Assembly: GCF_028769735.1 (NCBI RefSeq)
Contig: NC_088179.1
Location: 11,003,950 to 11,067,949 of the forward strand
DNA from: Zonotrichia leucophrys gambelii
Taxonomy: Eukaryota > Chordata > Aves > Passeriformes > Passerellidae
DNA length: 64,000 nt
Direction: 5' to 3'
The translations under genes and the position numbers were made by a program. The stretch's first letter is position 1; the number at the start of each line of letters is the position of its first letter. The notes under the pieces were generated by a model. That model was not told where the DNA came from. It did no database searches and saw nothing but the letters and a program-made list of their open reading frames with translations. Positions 1 to 13,500 of this stretch are shown piece by piece.

Positions 1-1590
1 TGGTGGTGGTGGTGTGATTTGTAAAGCAATATTAACAATGAAAATAGCAATTGACATTGGTCAGATCAATATGGATCAGGAATTCCAGGTTACTGACAGA
101 ACCCATTCTGCATTACTGCTCTCTTTATTAAGGTTTTTAATCATTGCTGTTGCTAAATCTTTCAAAAAGGGCTTGAAACAGAAACAGTAAAGATGGTTTC
201 TCTATTGTCTGATGTATAACATTTGTGATAAAATATACTAATTGCATTATTTCAGCTTTGATTGATCTGATCAAATGCAGGGAATGCTAAGTGTTAGCCA
301 TGGCTTTATTATTTACATGGTTATTTTGCTACTTCAAAATGTAACCTGCTGAACACCTAGGTTTTTATGTGGAGGTGTGTACTTGGTTACTGCTCTTACA
401 TACAGGTGTCCAAGGAGAATAAAGGTACTGCATCACAATAGCTCATCAGAGAGACTGGTATTGCTAAGCCTCAGAAATAAATTATGCATAAAGCAAAATG
501 TGTGCTTCTCCATGCATGCTTTTGGTGGGAAAAGGATTATCAACCCACTTTCAGGGCTCTCTTGGCAGATGTTTCCTTAATAATAATAGTCACTAGAGAG
601 AAAAAAAAGAGTTGGATCCACTATTTCCCACTTTTGTTCAATTAGTGTATTCATCCTTTCATCTTGTTAATAATCAGTGCTTGAATAGACTGATTAAAAA
701 CACTGACATGCAGAAAAGCTGAAATACTGTGTCATATGTTCTCAGCAAGATTTATTTATTTAAATGCGATTTCAAGAGTTTGTTTCTGTTGAAGGTTCAA
801 GACCCACTTGTTTCTTTCAAACCAGGTGTTCTGATAGCTTTTCTTTTCCAGAATTTTTATAGTTTGGAATGTTTTTGTCTTGCTGATTTATCAAGCTCTT
901 CTTCTAACTCCACATCTCCTCCCATTGTGTTTGTACATGCCCCACTGCTTCTCTTTGCACTAATTTATCACCTTATAACAAAGAGAAATGTAATTCTTTC
1001 TTTCATAGCCTAAAGGTAAGGCAGTGTAAAATAGTATGAAGTTACAATTTTCCATTGGGCTGATTATTTTACTCTAGTCCTTCCAAGCTTGATTCGTAGA
1101 ATCAAGATATATTTAGTTGAAGCTAGTAAGAATTTCCTCCTCCCTTTTCAGACAATATGATGTATTCAATGTGAAATAACTGAGTATAAAGATATATTTC
1201 ATTTTACTTATCATCACCCTTATCAGCCACTTACTTGTGGCTGTGTATTTAATTGTATGGGGTAGAATATTCTTCATATCCCAAATTACAAAGTATTAGA
1301 AGCACATAAATTTAGATTTTTATCAAAAAATTCTTTTTTTAAAAAAGAGAGTTAGTTACCATTTAAATAATACCAAAAATTTACTCTTATTTAGAAGAGT
1401 TAGTTGTCACTTGCTTGATGTTGCATATGGAGGTAACTACTTCACTAGTGCAAGCCCTATTGGACAAATTCTTCTAAAAGCTGATATCTTGTTCATCTTA
1501 ATTATTGACACTTGTATATCTTTGATTTCTCAAAAGATATTCCATTATTCTGCTATTACCAGAGATTTAAAAAGTAATTAAAACCAATGT

Positions 1591-2298
1591 ATGCACTCCT
1601 TAAAATTTCCAGAATCTTTGACCATTTTGCTTGAAACTCAAACCCGACATTGGCCTCTTTACCATGGCAAGGTGTTTTGGTCAGCTCCTACCAAAGCTGC
1701 TCCCAAGAGAAGCTTGGCAGCAGCACAGGACTTGTTTTTTGTCATGCCAGAGCAAATCCCCACTTCTGGCACTCCTGTTGTGTTTGTTTTCATAAGGTGC
1801 TTGTACCCTGACATGGCAGCCCTTGTGCTGTGTGAAGACAACTACTGGGTCAGGCACTCTGGGCTTTTTAGTGAGCTTCTGTCTGATAGACTGACTGCCT
1901 GGGGGAAAGTAGAAATTAGCTATAATAATGGAACACATATTTTGGTTGCATTCCAAAATTTCTTTGTGCTTTCCCTCTTGAATTTTTTTTTGTGTGGTAA
2001 ATCTGTGGAACAGTCCCTTCTGCCATATAGTTTATTCTTTAAGCTGCCATTCTGCATTTTCCTAAGTAAATTAGGATGGAGGCATTTAAACTCAATGGGA
2101 TTATTCGATATCAGCCCTCCCCAAGGAAATCAGCATATGTTGGATGAGTGTTTGACCAGAGTCAGTGTGCCACCTAAGAAGTGCTTCATTAAAATGTCAC
2201 TTCAGTTGTGCTGCTTCCCACTGGACTCCTCACCCAGCAGGAGACAGACCAGCAATAGGGGAAAGCTTGGGTGGGTAAGCATGGTACTGACTTGCTGA
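1591..2298 (+). other. Unexplained 235-codon open frame
   Basis: An ATG-initiated frame of 235 codons, preceded by an in-frame stop at 1579-1581 and ended by a stop just after 2293. Its 5' third lies in DNA richer in GC than the surroundings. The product is mixed hydrophobic (a Phe/Leu-rich stretch near residues 120-165) with a basic C-terminus; I recognise no family or motif. No splice context or promoter is visible. It may be chance, a repeat remnant or a lineage-specific transcript. Confidence 0.15.
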
Positions 2299-3315
2299 GT
2301 GACAGTAACAGCACAATGAATATTTCTGTGTCACGTTTAGATACTTAAAAACAGGGATTTAAATATAGGGTAGTGTTTAATGTTCGAGAGCATTAATTTT
2401 GGAGACTTAGAAATATGAGTTATTTTTCATAAATTGCCATCATGTAAAGTGACAGTAAACAATGTGACAGAGTTACTGAGGTTTTATGAAGGTCAGCAGG
2501 AGTAGGATGATTCCTTTGGTGTAGATTTGTAGCTAATTTAAAATCCAAACCATATCCGTTAAAGTATTATGTGAAATAAAATGCGTATTTTATATGATCT
2601 CCTCCAAAGACGTTTTGTCCTTGTGAAAGAGCTGATTTAACAACAAACTGATTTATCTGTTGATCATCTTATCATCAAAGAGTCACTTTTTAGCTCTGGA
2701 TTTCGTTTGCCAAATATTGAAAATCTGCTCTCAAAGCCTGAGCAAGTGTTATGACTGCAGAATGGTGTAAGAAATTTAACATTTTCCCTTGAAAGTGTCA
2801 GTTTGGAAAGGCTCTGGTCTGTAATCTGGCAGTTTGGAATCTCACTGCAGGCTGGGAGTAAACAATTGTCACTTAATGTGGGACATCTTAAAATGGCTAA
2901 CACAAAACAAATGTGAATACACATAATTATATTTAAGAATACTCAGTGTTTCAGCAAAGAGGCTCATTACAAAGGTGATCCAGCTTACAGTATTTTCTGT
3001 GTTGTAGGTATTGTTCCTTTTAGCAAGTACATACTAGATAACTGTATAGATACAATTATATTGGACTTTACCTTATGGGTCTTCAGGTAATTAATTTTAA
3101 AGCAGCAAATAATTTTTTTAACTATTATTTTTTGTTTTGTAAAGGTTTTTATAACCTAACATTGATTGGTAAGATGATTTTTTTTCATTATACTTATAAA
3201 AAGGAAACAAAACCTCTAATTAACAAAAATCATGAACGCTTTTATGCATTGTTTTCCAACAGATTAATAAAATGTTAGATTTTCATTGTTTTAGTAGAAA
3301 TGCCTGGATATATCT

Positions 3316-3340
3316 TTTGTTTAAACTTTTTTTAAACAAA
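3316..3340. repeat. Short inverted repeat (10-bp arms)
   Basis: Perfect arms TTTGTTTAAA (3316-3325) and TTTAAACAAA (3331-3340) surround a 5-nt loop. It is AT-rich and could arise by chance. No transposon ends or target duplication are evident. Confidence 0.4.
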
Positions 3341-6300
3341 CTCATTACTTTGTTGCATAACTGCAATGTATGGTTTAATGCTTAGGGATGTCTGCTCCTG
3401 TTGCAAGCTCAAACTATCAAAAATGATAAATTGTTGTAACCCAAGATTTTGATAGGTTTATTGTTTTTAATTTTGATTTCTAATATTTGCAGAAAAGATG
3501 GCAAAGTTCTCACCAAAGCATCAGAAATAGTTTTCATTAAAGAAAATAAAGTTATCTCCTAATCATAGGAATCCTAAGGCTGAGATTTTGGATAATTTAG
3601 TTACAAAAAAATGTGCTCAGGAATTTTTCATCTACAAAACATGATTAAAAATGACAGTTGGCAACGACAACTGTAGATGTTTTATTCTGGCCTAATTATT
3701 AAGAACTACAGCACCAGCAAATGAGCTTCCTGTGTGCCCCAGATAGTCTTCTAGTTTAGAAGTTATGAACAATACTCTATTTAGCATTAGTTACTCAGAT
3801 TTACTAATGTGCTCCTTTTATCCTCAGCACTTGGGCAAACATAGCTCCTTAAAGCCAAGAGCTGGCAAACAGGTAGCACTGGGGCATCTGTGGCTCTGCA
3901 CGTTGAAATGCTGCCAGTTGCTTTGGCCATGTGTTGTGGAGGACCCTCCTTTTCCCTCTAGCTGGACCAATGAAAAAAGAAACCCAAAAATAACCTATGA
4001 ATTTTCCATGACAGAAAATCCTGGCTTGCTTGCAGTATAGTAGCTGATCAGTCTAATCTAATAATCTTTTGAACCATGAGGAGCTGAAGGAGGCATTAGT
4101 GGGTGTCAGAAGGCCATACTGCCATCTGACAATTCATGAAATCTGGGAAATATTGTGGCACCACACATCTATTCAGTACAACCTGCAATTAGCCAGAGTG
4201 TGGAGAATATGTGGCTGTAAATTCAACTGCTAAGGGCAGAATGAATGCATTTCTACTGTTACTCTTAATGATATTCATGTGATTAACTTCTGGGGTGACC
4301 TTAAAGCTAAGTTCATTAGTCAGAGTTAGCCTGTGTCTCTCTGTTGGAGTTTTACTATTTGTAGCAAGCTGAGGTTTCCTACTTCAGCTACCAAGGAGCA
4401 GGCAGAGGGCAGGATAAAGGCAGTTTTGTGGAGTGTTTCAGTTGTGCTGTGTAACACCTCCCTCCTCTCTGCCTCTCAGGCTGTTTGTTCATTGCTCATA
4501 GTTCTGCTCTTCCAGTTACCTCGTAACTAAATGTTATCTTCATGCTCAGAGAAGAGAAAAATGGTTCATAATATTCTAGCTGGCTTAAGAAAAAGATCCT
4601 TTTCTGAAGTTATGAATGCCATAGAAGGCTAAAGCCTATTCCTCAGCAAAAAATAGGAAATACAGTATGTCTTGCCTCCAGAGTGGCACTGAACCTGGAA
4701 GAAACAGAGGCTTGGGACAAACACTGACAGCCTTGCAAAAGATCAGTGACATTGTAACAGATTAAACAGGCGAAGGTGAGTACACTTTGATTGGAGTAGA
4801 CAGAATGAAAAATCCAGCAAAGTCTCAAAAACTGTGAAGCTCTTAACTTATCTGTAATTTGGCACAGTTTGTGGAGTTGAGAAAATACACGAGAATCTGT
4901 TTAATTCTAAAACAAATTTCAAGTCTTTCCAGTTACTGCAAAGCAGGGCTTAAAAAGTTAATCTGATAATAATGTGAAGTATTTGAAAATTGAAGACAGG
5001 TGTTATTCCATATTTCATGTGGGTTTTAGTTGTTTAGGGTCTAATGTGTAGGGGTTTTTTGGAAAAGTTATTTTTGTAATCCCGACTGTTGCTTCTCATT
5101 AGCTTTTCTGTTTAGTAATTAACTAGCAGTGCTATAGTTTATTAAGGAAGTTTATTATTTAAAGAATAATTAAAGCATAAACTTCGACCTATGAATCTTA
5201 TTTGAGAGGACTGGGATACCCAAAAAGTCCTACTGTCAAATGAGGGTTCTGTCAACACATGAGCTCTGAGGATGAGGTTTTTATTGATCCAGCTATTTCA
5301 ATTTCAGAATTTCAGGATGTTTTCCAACTGAAATGTCCTTTAAAAATAATGCAGCTTATATTTGTCATGGTAGTTGCATGCTAACAAAAGCTGCATGTAC
5401 CTAAACCTAGACAGAGAAAGAAAGAGATTAAGTATCATTTGCTGGTGTGTCTTTTAACTCTCTCTTTTGGTGTTGTAAACTTGATATGTAATGTCAGCCT
5501 AGGCACAAAAGAGTGACTTGAGGACGGAGTTCCTGAATGAACTTGCTTTTAGTAGTGTAGCCTTTCCATTTATATTTTAGTGTAGTTTGCTCTGATGGAA
5601 TGTCACAGAAGCACCAGGTTTGGACTTAAAAAATAATTATGTTCTTCAGAGCAGTTACTGGTAATCAAAGAGGTTTTATGAGTAAACTCATAAAATTTTC
5701 TCTATGTGTTGGTGCTCTTTCCTTCTAACATGTATTTGCATGCTGAAACTGCTGTGATGCTTTGACCTTTGTAGGAATTAGTTTTGCCACAATTCCTTTG
5801 TTTGGCTGCTGTAGTTTTGGTTCAGCCTGTATTTTTTCCTTGCTTTTGGTCTCAGCATCTGAGGTAGAAGCTTCCAGTGTTAATTGGAAAGCCTGATCCT
5901 TGCCACCTGTGGCCCTCCAGAGAGAGGGCACTTTCCTGGTCACTGTGGGTGCATGCAGAAGTGATGCACGAGCAAAGATACAAAGATATGGGGACAAGGT
6001 TGGTGAGGCAAGGGAAGCCTTTGGAACAGGAGGAGTGGGAAAGGTGCTTGATAGGAGCTTGAACAAGTTCCCCAGGAAGGAGGGTCTAGCACGTTTGTGA
6101 GGGAAGCCAAATGATGAGTCAGCATAGGACATAGGTTTCAGTATAATAAACTGATACTTGGAGAGTAACACATTGGAGAAGTTAAATTATATTGATGGTG
6201 AGAAGAGATAAGAATTTGTCAGATAAATGAACCAATACGTTATATTGATTGAATTTTCTATTCAAAGCTCAGTCAAATGTGTCTTGGACCATTGTAAACA

Positions 6301-9300
6301 TTTTGCTGTTTACACAGGTAAAGAAGTTTCTTGTACCAATCCAATTTAATTCTGTTACTTCCTTGCTAATTAATTTGAATGTATTTCTGAAGTCATGAAT
6401 TGTTTAAATACATTGCCCTGTGTGAAATGGAAAAACAGGAGTTTTGCTTTCAGAACGATGCCTTTAAATGTGTAATTCAAAACTCCAACTTCAGATTCTT
6501 GGATAAAAAGATGAGGTGGTGAGGTTGCTTCACTTTTGTTAGCATTATTTTTTGGGTTATAGTGGGCAGTTTAAGTAGTGTTCTTGATCTAAGAAAAACC
6601 TGTTAATGACTAACAAAAATGAAGTTTTTAATTGAAAATATAGGTGACTTTAAAGACAAATAGGAGTAGGCTATATATAGTTATATATCAGAAACACAGA
6701 GATGAAAATGGATCTCTCAAGCGTAAGCCACACAGCAGAAATGGGCAGCAAGTTTTATACCAGGATTTGTGAATTTCCTTTGTAAGGACTAGTTTTAACT
6801 GTGTCAGTAAAAGGTAAAAAATATTCTAGACTCTGGACAATAAGGTAGGAGCAAAGCAACAGTAAAATGATTTCATTAGGAAGGTTAGAACCACACCCAC
6901 AAAGGTCACACGTACTACAAACCTAGTGGTTTCTACAAATGTCCATTTTCCAATAGGCTTCAGGAGACACTTGTTAGAGGATTTGCTCAACAAATGGAAG
7001 GTGTCCTGAGTGATCTTGAGTCCTCCAAGAGAATTCTCTAGTCCCACTTCTCACACTGTTTCTGCCCGTTGTTTCCTGTCCTTGTGTTGCAACTGTGTGT
7101 CATTAACAGCATGTAGATACTGTTGCTGGATGCAATACTTCCTTATTGGAAAATCAAAATATCATTATGTCTATGACATTCTGTGTTATGAACTATGAAA
7201 CTGAGACATTGAGTGTTTACACTAGCACTTGTATTTCCATGGCAGCACCAAACAAGAACTGCTTCTGTCTCTCTTGGAAGGAGATTTCAATTGCATTTTC
7301 AATTGCAAATAAGTGTACTTATTTGTTTCCAAAGTTTTTCATTACTTTATTTGTGAGATGATTATTAGAGATTCTGAAAATCCGTACAGTTGAAGCTGTT
7401 GGAATGCAATTGAGCAGGATGTCCTCTATGGCACAGTAACTAATCTCCTTTAGGCCAGCTGTGAGGCTTGATAGGATGTTCCAGAGCTGAACTGCTTTAG
7501 GTTGGTGGCACACCTTCCAAGCTTCTGATGTCAGCCAGGCATTTAAACTTGTGTTTCCAAACTGTTTGCCTTCCAAGTGAGAGGCTCAAACTTCTTGAAA
7601 CCGACCTAACAGGACCATCCTTTTCTACTGTAGACTGCAGTAACTCAATTCCTGTTTATTCTATTTCATAAGCTGCTTTTATTCACAATGAATTCTGAAA
7701 ACACTTTTTAGTGGAAACAGTCATATTGGTGGATAGTTGGTATGTTTATGTTAAAAATTAAGTTCTTATCCCTTTTGTGTTCCTTTTATTGACTAAATAT
7801 TTGCATTGTTGTGAATGAAAACCATGAAAGATGCTGAGATAGCATAAAAGGTAATTAAGATTTATGGTAAGAGTGTATTCAGGTTCTTCCTACACTTGCA
7901 TTTTCCTTTTGTCAGTACTTCTCCTGACATAATTTGGATACCAGCTACATGCTGTAATTGAACTTTCACCAAGCTAAAGGCTGTCCATAATAAAAGTGAG
8001 AGTAAGTACCACTCTAGCAGATTCACTCTACCCAACTTTTACTTTGGGTCAGAGTTTTTTGAATCCAACCATGTTAAAAAATCTGTAGGGAAACTTTATT
8101 TTTGTTCCTTAATTTGCTGCTGTATTATGGCACAGGTTTATTATTTTGTATTGAATACTTTGATTCTCTACTCCATAATTTATTGCAAAGGTAATATATT
8201 TAAATTACATAAAATATGAAGATTGTTAAGATACTGAATCTTGACATTTTCATCACAGAAAACATAAATCTTGTCTCAAAAGTAGAATTATTTTGCTTCA
8301 GATTAAGGGGTACATTGTTTTTGTAGACATTCTGATCTTGTGTTCTAAAAAACAGAAGTGTTGTGTCTTATCAAGAGATGTGTAAGAAAAATCTTGTTTC
8401 TGTTTTCCTAATACTGATTTTCCTGGTGTTTTCAAGTCCTAAAGAAAAGCTGCTTGTTGCATGGAAGCAGCTTTGTTTATGTATTTGCCTGGAAATGGTT
8501 TGCTATCAGGTAGGGAGCCTTGGACACACTGTATTACAGAAATAAAAAATTTAACTCCTTTGCTGTTCTGTTACTTGCTGAAGAATGTGGTAACTTGTGT
8601 GCACAGCTCTTCAGGGCTGATGTTATTGACTTGTGTCACCTCAGTGTCCCAGTTTCACAGAGAATGTCACTATTTCAGATTTGCTCTTGAGGACAATACT
8701 CACAGCTCTGTTCTGGAAGCAGGTGAAACTTGTAGAAATGTTTAAAAAACAACTAATTAACCAAAGCAGAATGGGTCACATGTGATCTGAGATAATCCAT
8801 TTGGTCAAATTCAGCCCAAAATGTTGGTGTAGCTAAACTGTAAAGAGGTTAGGTTTGCAGGACATTGCATGAAAGGTTTTTCCATGAACCCAGTGTGCAA
8901 CAGCCATTTTTCAAAATTACTTGCCTGTGAGTGGTATAGGGATAGGTAAGGTTTCTGTTATGTATTTTATTTGGAGTGCTGAATGCAACAACACAAAGCA
9001 CAGGCAGTTTGAGATCCTCTTGAATGATGCATGCAAAGGAAACTGCATGAAACTGATACTGTTGATAAATTTGCATGGCTAGTCTGTACACCCAGTGGCC
9101 AAATGAGCCTGGAGGCATTTTGTTTGATGAAAAGGTATCTTACTGAAGTGAGCTTTTATCTGCCTTATAAGAGAGTTGCTCTTAATCCTGACCTAAGCCT
9201 CATGAAATTGTTCTGTACTTACACCACAGTAAGTGAACTCATCAGGCCCATGATCAGTCTAATAATCAAATATCTCAGCGTGTTTTACTTCTTATTCATA

Positions 9301-9866
9301 CAGGTTTATCTTAAAGGCATAGAGGAAATGTTGATTCTCTTACTGACCATAGTTACTGTACTATGTTGAATAAATTCCCAAGGAGTGAGTAATTAACTTC
9401 AGTGTACATCTAGTCCTCCTTTCATGACACACATGTTTTGTAGACACAAAATTTATCACTGTGGCTGGTTTGATAGCCTTACTTTAGCAAAGGTCAGTGA
9501 AGCTAAAAATACTATTTTTCCCTCTTAAATTGTACCTTGTTCACTGTGTAATGTCATTCCTAAAAGACTGAGGAAAATTCAATGGATTATTGTTTATATG
9601 TTGAATATTGGTTTATATATTTCTTCATTGTTATCCTCTAACTTCTAGTTATTAAATACTTTTGATCCTCATAAATATATCCAGTCATGTTTATAAGCCT
9701 AGGCTGAGAAATATAATTTCGGAGTGTTCCAGGTTGTGAAGCTTCAGACTGACTGTGTCATATTGGAAGAACATTGCTCTTCATACTCCTCTGCTAATAA
9801 CTGTAATTGATACCATAATTATACCCATCTCTTCTTTCAAAAATTCCCCATGTGCTTGCAATACCT

Positions 9867-9914
9867 TATATATATATACACACATACATATATATGCATG
9901 TATATATATATATT
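9867..9914. repeat. TA/CA microsatellite
   Basis: Alternating pyrimidine-purine tract, mainly (TA)n with an embedded ACACACA segment and a GCATG interruption. It is probably length-polymorphic and lies in the noncoding region upstream of the first PLS1 coding exon. Confidence 0.85.
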
Positions 9915-10064
9915 GTATCTAAATATGTGTGTATATTGCTAATTACTTTGACCTTTTGGTGCTCTCTTTGCTGCATTTAGGGTGGATCTCTGTTTTTATT
10001 TTTTTTTTCTTTATGATGCCAGTGCTCATCAGTCTACAGGTGTGTTAGATTAGTTCTTTCTGAA

Positions 10065-10561
10065 CCAATTAGAGAGCTGGCCACACCTGAGATACTGAGT
10101 CCAGTTTTGATTTCTGCTGCAAAGAAAGATGTGGACAGGCTGAAGAGGGCCCAGAGAAGGGCCACAAAGATGATCAGAGGACTGGAAGCTGCCATAAAAG
10201 GAAAGACTGAGAGAACTGGATTCGTTCAGCCTTGGGAAAAGAAGGTTTAGGAGAGACCTTATCACCATGTTGCCGTATTTAAAGGTGGTTACTCCCTTTT
10301 AAAAGAAGTCACATGGAAAAGAGGAGGGGTAGTATCTCCAGGTTGCTCCTGGGGACACTCATTTGGTCACAAGACAATTTTTTGCTGAGAGGAAGTCAGC
10401 CATTGGAATAATCTCCCCAGGGTAGTGGTGCATTCCCTAATATTGGACACCTCTAAGATTTGGCTGCTGGACCATCTTGTCCAGAGAGTGCTTTTGCCAA
10501 GCAAGGTGGGACTGGCTGATTCTTGCTGTGCCTCCCAACCTGGCATTCTGTGATTCTGTGA
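10065..10561 (+). mobile_element. CR1 LINE, 5'-truncated 3' fragment
   Basis: About 500 bases match the 3' end of chicken repeat 1 (CR1) non-LTR retrotransposons. Visible landmarks are a 'gagtccagtttt' segment, 'gagggcccagagaagggccac' followed by 'aaagatgatcagagg' (end of the reverse-transcriptase ORF), 'ggagagaccttatcacc', 'cagggtagtggtg', and the terminal direct repeat ATTCTGTG-ATTCTGTG that CR1 carries instead of a poly(A) tail. The copy is sense-oriented, shortened at its 5' end (the usual state), and broken by substitutions and small deletions, so it cannot move. CR1 is the main evidence for an avian (or other sauropsid) source. The left boundary is approximate. Confidence 0.9.
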
Positions 10562-13500
10562 CTGTTCCACAGTGAAGGCTTCTTTCACTTTGCATACCAG
10601 ACAGTGCAGTTCTTTCCTCATGATGTCTCCTCCAGCCTTACTGGTGATACAGAAAAGATAAGTTATCTTTCCATACCCTGTACCAGGGCAAGCAACAATA
10701 ACAATAAAATTATAAAGCCACTGAACTCTAGTGATTATTCATTTTGTCATAAAGATTGAGACTTATCACAATAAGATAAAAAAATACCTTTTCCTAATTT
10801 AATTCAGATTAATCACCACTGCTGTTTTATTGCAGACCACCAGTGCAACCCCTAAAACAATTTGTGCTTTCGTGTTATTAAAGGATCGATTCAGTTGGCC
10901 CCTAATCATCTTTTTACTTGAAGGACAAGAATAATCTTGGCATAAGGAAGTTCTTTCAGTCTAAGATGAGTTGGGGTAGGGAAACCCAAAAATAAACAGA
11001 ACAAACAAACCTGGGTAGTTTTAGCTTCTTGAAAAACATTGGAAACCTCTGTGTGTGTGTGTTCATATCAAGCCAACATTCTGAATGTCAGTTCCATTGC
11101 TCAAATCTTTATTATATGCAGATATTTCCAGTAATTTTTAATTAGCATTTCCTCTTTCCTTACTGTCTAAAAGGAATATGTGATGCATATTCTTATTTTA
11201 AAGTTTCTTTTGTGTGTCTTATACCTTACAATGCATTATTTTCTCACTGAGACTGGACAGAACTCCTAGTTTATTAAAAGACACTAATAGTGCTTGAAAG
11301 CTATCCTGTTCTCATCACATTGACCTAAAGAGTCCTGGATAACTAACACAGGAATACTACAGGTTAAACTGTGTTTTGTGGGGATTTTTTCCCATTAAAA
11401 TCTGTAGCAGATTCAAAGGCAAATAAGAGGAGAATTTTCATGTTTTGTAATTATAGATAGTACAAAGTAATAACCAGCTGGTTGTTGATATAAAAGCACA
11501 ACCTGTATATGCAAATGATGCTCTCTTGGCTGTAATTAGAGACAAGAGCTTTAAGAATGATGCAGCAATAGGCAGTATTTGCAGCAGGGATGGAGGAGGT
11601 GTGTCCCTGATGCAGACAAAAAGAGCAGCAACAAAAGAAAATAGGCTCTCGAGTCAGCATTCTAAACTCCATTGTCACTGCAGTGGCAGCTGCATGTGGA
11701 AATGAGGCAAACAGAATTTGAAATGAAGAACTGGAAAAGAAATTGCCACTTGCCTGCATGGATGGAGACAACTATTGGGCCTGATTGCCAATTAACTGCT
11801 CTGTTTTTTCTGACAGCTTTGATAACAGGTCAGAAATGTGGCAGGAGCTCTCTTTGACCTACTCCATCCTTTGTGGTTGCTCAGCCATAGATACTCCTCT
11901 GCACACAAAGAAATACCACAGTGGTACCAACAGTAGTTTGTATCTGTCTTATGTTGGATGTGGATGATTTCCAGCAGTGTCCAGTGGATTATCTTTAGAT
12001 TGAAAAAGCCTTCCAGGCATAGGAAGCGGGCTAGGACTACATAAATATTGTCAGTTCATACTAAGCACATTTTCAAGGACTAAAAAAAGGATCGAGGGTA
12101 CTTCATCAGCATTAAAACAGTATTTGTATTTGTACCTACCCTGTCCTGGAGCAGCAGGAAATGGTTTGTTGTAGGTGGAGACTACAGAAAATCTAAGTGT
12201 CATATGAACATCCTCAGAGTACAGAGAAATGTTCTCTGGAAATGAATATACCTTTGAACAGGTAGTCACAGTTCCAAGACCCAGATACTTCTGGAGGCTA
12301 AATCTTGTCAGAATTGCCTGTGCCCTGAGTCATCTTGGGTGGTGATGAGTCTGGGAGTGCAGGGTATTTATTAGCTTAGATAGAAGGTCCCTGTTTGTGG
12401 ACTGGAATTGTCTGTAATGTCTGACTAGTTAAGGTGTTGTCTCTGAGTGTTCAAGCTCTGACTCTCCTGAATGCCAGAACCATGATTGCAGCACTTCTGC
12501 CATAATTTACCCTGTCAGGATATCATAGGCTATTTAAGGCTGTCTCTTTAGAGCAGTTATTAGCTTTCTTTTTCTGCTTCATTCAAAAACAGATGTTTCT
12601 ACTGTGTAACTGAAATAATCAACGTCTTTGGAAATCAAAGATTGCTATTTTATTAAATAGAATATGCTGGAAAATCTGAATTATCAATTATAAAAGGAGT
12701 GAAACTAATTTTATGCAACTTTGCAGAAATGTATAAGATCTGAGTCATGATAATGGTAGTTAACTTCAATGGTGCCTGCAAAAGTGATGGTGTCTTTTAT
12801 ACTTGCATAGCTAAATATTTCACTTATGATTTGTCATGCCATTTCTGTATTTCAGATGAGTGTAATCTGTTTGGTTTTTGGGTTTTTTTTAGATTTAGAG
12901 CCATTTAAATTTCCTTTGTAATTTACATTTAAATGGTTTATTTTTTTCATAAATTTTTCCACAGTTCATTATTTCTTGAATTGTCACATCAGGTTCCCAA
13001 TGAAGGTACTTGCACTTCCAGAGATATCTGTGTGAAGGGTTATTTCTTCTGAACATATATTTTAATTTCTTTTCTTTTGATTATGGGCACTGGTTCATGC
13101 TATTAGTAAGCTTAGCAAAACTGGTAAGAAGGATTTTAGTACTTAAATAAGATCTAGTGACATGAAGGAAAAAGACTTAACTTGCCACCCACACTCAAGG
13201 CCATATCCTGTGTGACCCACAGGAGCAGTCCCAGTGAAGACACAGAAAATACTAACCCAAGTAAAGTAGGCAAGATCTATTTAAAACAACCCACTGTTGT
13301 TTAAGAACAATGTTTATACAGCATTGTGGGAGAAAAATTTTCCACAAAAGGTGGGGAAGCTAAAGTACAGCCTTTCCTAAGGGCATCCAGCATGATTCGT
13401 GCTAAAACTGATTGTTGAAGTCAGGTTTCCTCTTCTAGAGTCTTGTCCAGTGGGTAACAGCCCTGTTCTGCTGGTATGCACGATTTCTGGGGAAGAAGCA

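Larger units (their letters stand above)
1..10064. other. Gene-free stretch, probably PLS1 5' flank or intron 1
   Basis: AT-rich DNA with no recognised exon, CpG island or RNA gene. It begins with a short TGG-type microsatellite (bases 1-14). It contains two open frames of uncertain meaning (1591-2298 on + and 5725-6171 on -) and a TA/CA microsatellite near 9867-9914. The first coding exon of PLS1 lies downstream at 14693 and is preceded by a splice acceptor. The untranslated first exon must therefore be upstream, either here or outside the window. That this is intron 1 is an inference. Confidence 0.6.

Noticed and set aside
10050..10621. Minus-strand open frames of 72 and 84 codons
   Set aside because: They are antisense readings of the CR1 fragment and its flank.
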